Below, piece by piece: positions 5,775 to 8,986 of a stretch of 8,986 bases of DNA. Where the stretch lies: assembly GCA_947628245.1 (NCBI GenBank), contig CANQZH010000036.1, forward strand, positions 1-8,986, written 5' to 3'. The notes beneath the pieces were generated by a model. That model ran no database searches and had not been told where the DNA came from. It saw only the letters and a program-made list of their open reading frames with translations. Both the position numbers and the translations under genes were made by a program. Origin of the DNA: an uncultured Bacilli bacterium (GTDB taxonomy: Bacteria; Bacillota_I; Bacilli_A; RF39; UBA660). Each line of letters starts with the position of its first letter. Within the stretch, counting starts at the first letter, position 1.

Positions 5775-8700
5775 ATGAATTATGATGAATTTAGTAAACT
5801 TATTCCTGATGAAACAAAAGAATTTATTGTTAATGCTTTACCATATTTAAGATATTATTCTAATGAAAATAAAGTTTTATCAGTTAAATCAGTTGAATAT
5901 GAAAAATGGGAAGCAAAATCATATTATTCTAAAATGTTTTTTCTTCTTATATTTGTTTTAAATGATATTAATGAATATGCGGGATTATTAAGTAAGTATG
6001 GTTTTTCACCTAATAACTTTTCTATATATACTAATATTGTTAATAAAATAGATTGTAATGAAGAATTTAAATATATTACAAGTTTTATACCTGATTATAA
6101 AGATAAAGTATCATATTCTTTACTTACTCCTTTAGATATTGTTTTAAAATCTTTAGATTTTTATATTGAACAAAATCATAATAAAGTTTTTGAAGAAGTT
6201 TTTACAAGATGTGATGATATTTATCAATTTCGTAAAGATTTAAGAGATTATAATAGTAAATATAAAACTATTCAAAAACAAAATTTAGAAAAAAAATTAT
6301 TTAAAGATTTATCTTTTTCAGTAGTTTCTTATTTAGAAACTGCTAGTAAAATTAGAAATTTTTTATTAAAGAAAAATATAGAAAATATCACATCACTTTC
6401 TTTATTTTGGGCAACTTTTTATTATCAAGATGTTCCTCTTTTAAATGGTATAAGTGAAAGTCAAGCTTTATTATCTATTTTTGAAGATAATTCTATTAAT
6501 AAAGATACTTTAGATATTTGGCTTGATGAAACTAAATTAGATAAAAATATATTATTTATTAAAGAATATTATTTTAAATATATTGAAGATTTAATAAATG
6601 AAGGTTTAAAAAAAGAAGATATTATGGTATCAGATATTTTGAATAAAGCTTTGGATAGTCATTATACAAATGAATATGAAGTAGATAAAATATTAGCTAA
6701 ATTAAATGTTAATTCTAAGATATTTAATAATTTAAAAGATTTAGTTAAAGATCGTTTAAAGTTATTAGATGAAAGAGCTAATACTATAAAGATTAAAAAT
6801 TTTTATGATGGAATAGATAAAGATACTAAAGATTTTCTTGAATTTAGTTGTAAAGCTTATCAATTTATTATTAATAATTGGGAAAATAAAAAAGATATTT
6901 TAAATACTTTAGATGATGTTGATATTTTATCTTTGTTTATAACTAATTGTTATTTTGAATGTGATATTTATAAGTTCTTTTTAGAATATAATATAGATAT
7001 AAATAAAATTTTAAATTATTTAGATTTAGAACTTACAAAAGAAAATATTGATAGTCAAGTTTTAGATAAAAAAATATTAGTTGAACGGTTTACTAAGTTT
7101 GGCTATTGTAATAATAAAGCTTTAAAAGTAAAAGATATTATTAATAATTTAAGTAATAATGATTTTAATAAGAGTATGATTATTGAAAATATTTTTGAAG
7201 CTTTAACTAATTGTGATTTAAAGAAAAATTTTACTAGTCAATTAAAAGAAACTTTAAAATTAAAAGAAGAAAAAAGAAAACAACAATTAGAAGAAAAATT
7301 ATTTCATAATATGGATGTAGATGTTATAAAATTTTTAGAAAAAACATTTGGTATTTATAATTTTTTAAATAGTAATATTGTAGGTATTAATGATAATGAT
7401 TTATTTGGGATGTCTTTAATTATAAGTGCTTTAAATGATCATTATTATTTAGAAAAATTTATGAAAGAAATGGGTTTTAATAATGATAAAATTTTAGATT
7501 TTTTATCATTAAAATATATTGATTATGATGCTAATATTGAAATATTACCAAAATTTGAAAATTTTATTTTAGTAAAGGATAATAAAGAAGAGTTAACTAT
7601 TAATGATATTTTAAAAAGTGCTTTTAATAAAGATTTAGTTGGAAGTGTATATTATGCTAAATTTTTAAAGGCTTTTGGTCATACTTTTAATGATTTTAAT
7701 GATTTTGATATAAAATATCAAAATTGTTTAGAAAAGTTTAAGAAAAATAAAATGATTGGAGATATGGAAAATAAAATAGAACATTTTGATGATGAGATTA
7801 AAGACTTTATAAAAACAACTTTAAAAATTCATCATAAGTTAATTAATAGTTCATATAATGAGTTTTTTATTACTGATGAAGATGATATGATTAAATCTTC
7901 GATTATTCTAGCTTTAGGTTATTTAAATATTAAAGAGTTTGAATTTATTAAAAATTATGGTGATTTAAATTATCTTTTAAAAGAATTACAATTAAATGAA
8001 GACTTTTTTACTAATTTAGATGATGAAGTAGATTATAGTTTAGCTTTAGGCTATTCTAAATATTTTATTAAAGAAGATTTTAAGATTCACGATATAGTAC
8101 TTTTAGTATTAGAAGAAGAAAATTTATTAAAAGAATTAATGTCTAGTGATAATTATGAAAAATTAAAAAAAGAAATAATTATGGGTAAACCTTATGAATT
8201 AACTTTAACTTTTGATGAAAGACTTAAATTATTAGATAATATTAAAGTTGATAACATAGATTTAAAAGATTATAGTTCTATTATTGCTTTTGGGGATGTT
8301 TTAGCTAATCATTCTAAATATTTAAGTATGATGTTTTCTCAAATTTTATTAAATGATACTCACGATTTAAGTGTAGCAAAAATTAATGAGATGATTAATA
8401 ATTTAAGTTTTAAAAAAGAAGAAAATGAAAAGAAAAGTTTTTTTAAAAGATTTTTAGCAATTGATGTAGAAGAAAAAAAGTTAGTAATTAATGAAGAATC
8501 AGTTAAAGAATTGATTAAAAATATAGAAGAAACTTTAAAGAATTTAAAAGAGGAATATCGACAATATAAAGAATTGTTGATGTATACTAAGATATATGAA
8601 AGAAAAAATCAACAATTTTATGATAAAGCTTTAGAAATAACGGATTCTAAAGAAGAAATAAATGATGAAGATTATAACATAATTACTAATTTAGATTATT

Positions 8701-8986
8701 TAAAAGAAAAAGCTTCAAGATTTAAAACAACTGATTTATTAATAAAACAAAATTTATTAAGTATAGTTGGAGCAATTAAAACCCATAATGTTACAATTAA
8801 TGCTTTAGAGTTAGCTAGAGATGTTTTAATTCCTTTAGTTATTTTACAGTTATCAATTACTAAAGGAAAAGAAAATGAAAAAATGGGTATTGAATTATCT
8901 CAAGATGTTTTTTCTTTATTTCAAACTTTATTAAATAATAATGCAATTGGTACTAAAGAAAATATGGAACGTTTAAGAAATTCTTC
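5775..8986 (+). CDS. Very large tandem-repeat protein with TelA-like C-terminal region (3' end outside window)
   Basis: The frame is open from ATG 5775 (Shine-Dalgarno AGGTGATG, 5765-5772) to the window end, 1070 complete codons without a stop. There is no signal peptide or clear transmembrane helix, so it is likely cytoplasmic. Residues about 12-800 hold five degenerate repeats. An acidic-rich helix with an aromatic-Ile/Leu pair recurs at F17, Y186, F354, F520 and F678, and an Asp-Ile motif (DIVLKSL, DILNKAL, DIINNL, DILKSAF, DIVLLVL) recurs at D121, D287, D454, D611 and D773. The half-repeats, for example DILNKAL followed by VDKILAKLNV, recall Clp N-terminal repeats. From about residue 889 (FFKRFL) the sequence is a long Lys/Glu helix followed by LLIKQNLLSIVGAIKTHNV, LIPLV and a helical end, a layout resembling the TelA/toxic-anion-resistance family. 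Both family links are by eye only; the function is unknown. Confidence 0.9.
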   Translation, partial: MNYDEFSKLIPDETKEFIVNALPYLRYYSNENKVLSVKSVEYEKWEAKSYYSKMFFLLIFVLNDINEYAGLLSKYGFSPNNFSIYTNIVNKIDCNEEFKYITSFIPDYKDKVSYSLLTPLDIVLKSLDFYIEQNHNKVFEEVFTRCDDIYQFRKDLRDYNSKYKTIQKQNLEKKLFKDLSFSVVSYLETASKIRNFLLKKNIENITSLSLFWATFYYQDVPLLNGISESQALLSIFEDNSINKDTLDIWLDETKLDKNILFIKEYYFKYIEDLINEGLKKEDIMVSDILNKALDSHYTNEYEVDKILAKLNVNSKIFNNLKDLVKDRLKLLDERANTIKIKNFYDGIDKDTKDFLEFSCKAYQFIINNWENKKDILNTLDDVDILSLFITNCYFECDIYKFFLEYNIDINKILNYLDLELTKENIDSQVLDKKILVERFTKFGYCNNKALKVKDIINNLSNNDFNKSMIIENIFEALTNCDLKKNFTSQLKETLKLKEEKRKQQLEEKLFHNMDVDVIKFLEKTFGIYNFLNSNIVGINDNDLFGMSLIISALNDHYYLEKFMKEMGFNNDKILDFLSLKYIDYDANIEILPKFENFILVKDNKEELTINDILKSAFNKDLVGSVYYAKFLKAFGHTFNDFNDFDIKYQNCLEKFKKNKMIGDMENKIEHFDDEIKDFIKTTLKIHHKLINSSYNEFFITDEDDMIKSSIILALGYLNIKEFEFIKNYGDLNYLLKELQLNEDFFTNLDDEVDYSLALGYSKYFIKEDFKIHDIVLLVLEEENLLKELMSSDNYEKLKKEIIMGKPYELTLTFDERLKLLDNIKVDNIDLKDYSSIIAFGDVLANHSKYLSMMFSQILLNDTHDLSVAKINEMINNLSFKKEENEKKSFFKRFLAIDVEEKKLVINEESVKELIKNIEETLKNLKEEYRQYKELLMYTKIYERKNQQFYDKALEITDSKEEINDEDYNIITNLDYLKEKASRFKTTDLLIKQNLLSIVGAIKTHNVTINALELARDVLIPLVILQLSITKGKENEKMGIELSQDVFSLFQTLLNNNAIGTKENMERLRNS

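Noticed and set aside
1..8986. Mycoplasma-type code (TGA as Trp)
   Set aside because: The DUF3037 gene ends naturally at TGA with a terminator 4 nt later, and the genes use TGG for conserved Trp positions, with no in-frame TGA in any of the long genes.

Overview
The window is very AT-rich and uses TGA as a stop (the gene at 3130-3897 ends in TGA, and Trp is TGG), so the standard bacterial code applies and a UGA=Trp mycoplasma code does not. Arg is mostly AGA and Leu mostly TTA. Start sites carry Gram-positive-type Shine-Dalgarno sequences (AGGAGGG, GAGGATGAT, AGGTGATG), and promoters are of the extended -10 sigma-A type. Together this suggests a low-GC Bacillota, or a related Bacilli/Mycoplasmatota lineage, with a bacterial NHEJ capability. 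I cannot name the species.

Layout. 1-580 is mostly non-coding. It holds a possible C-terminal tail of an upstream gene (3-83), a strong promoter (179-206), and directly after it a short structured transcript ending in an intrinsic terminator (about 213-287), which is a candidate small RNA or leader. A doubtful 57-aa ORF lies at 333-506. Next is a minus-strand gene of unknown function (581-1630, 349 aa, coiled-coil) divergent from a LysR-type regulator (1720-2619). Their 89-bp intergenic region contains a perfect 17-bp palindrome.

2732-3140 holds the decayed C-terminal end of a HipA-like kinase with two apparent frameshifts. Its translationally overlapping partner, a DUF3037-type protein (3130-3897), is intact. 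An intrinsic terminator and a promoter separate this from the next unit, a 109-aa unknown protein (3981-4310) followed by a two-domain LigD-like NHEJ protein (4358-5725). That protein has an N-terminal 3'-phosphoesterase and a C-terminal primase-polymerase but no ligase domain. The ligD stop codon sits in the loop of a terminator whose 3' arm contains the -35 box of the next promoter.

5775 to the window end is a very large open gene (at least 1070 aa, 3' end outside the window). Its N-terminal ~800 residues are five degenerate tandem repeats of about 158-169 aa. Its C-terminal part resembles the TelA/toxic-anion-resistance family. This repeat protein is the most novel item here. The others worth checking are the small RNA candidate, the ligase-less LigD and the orphaned HipA/DUF3037 pair.
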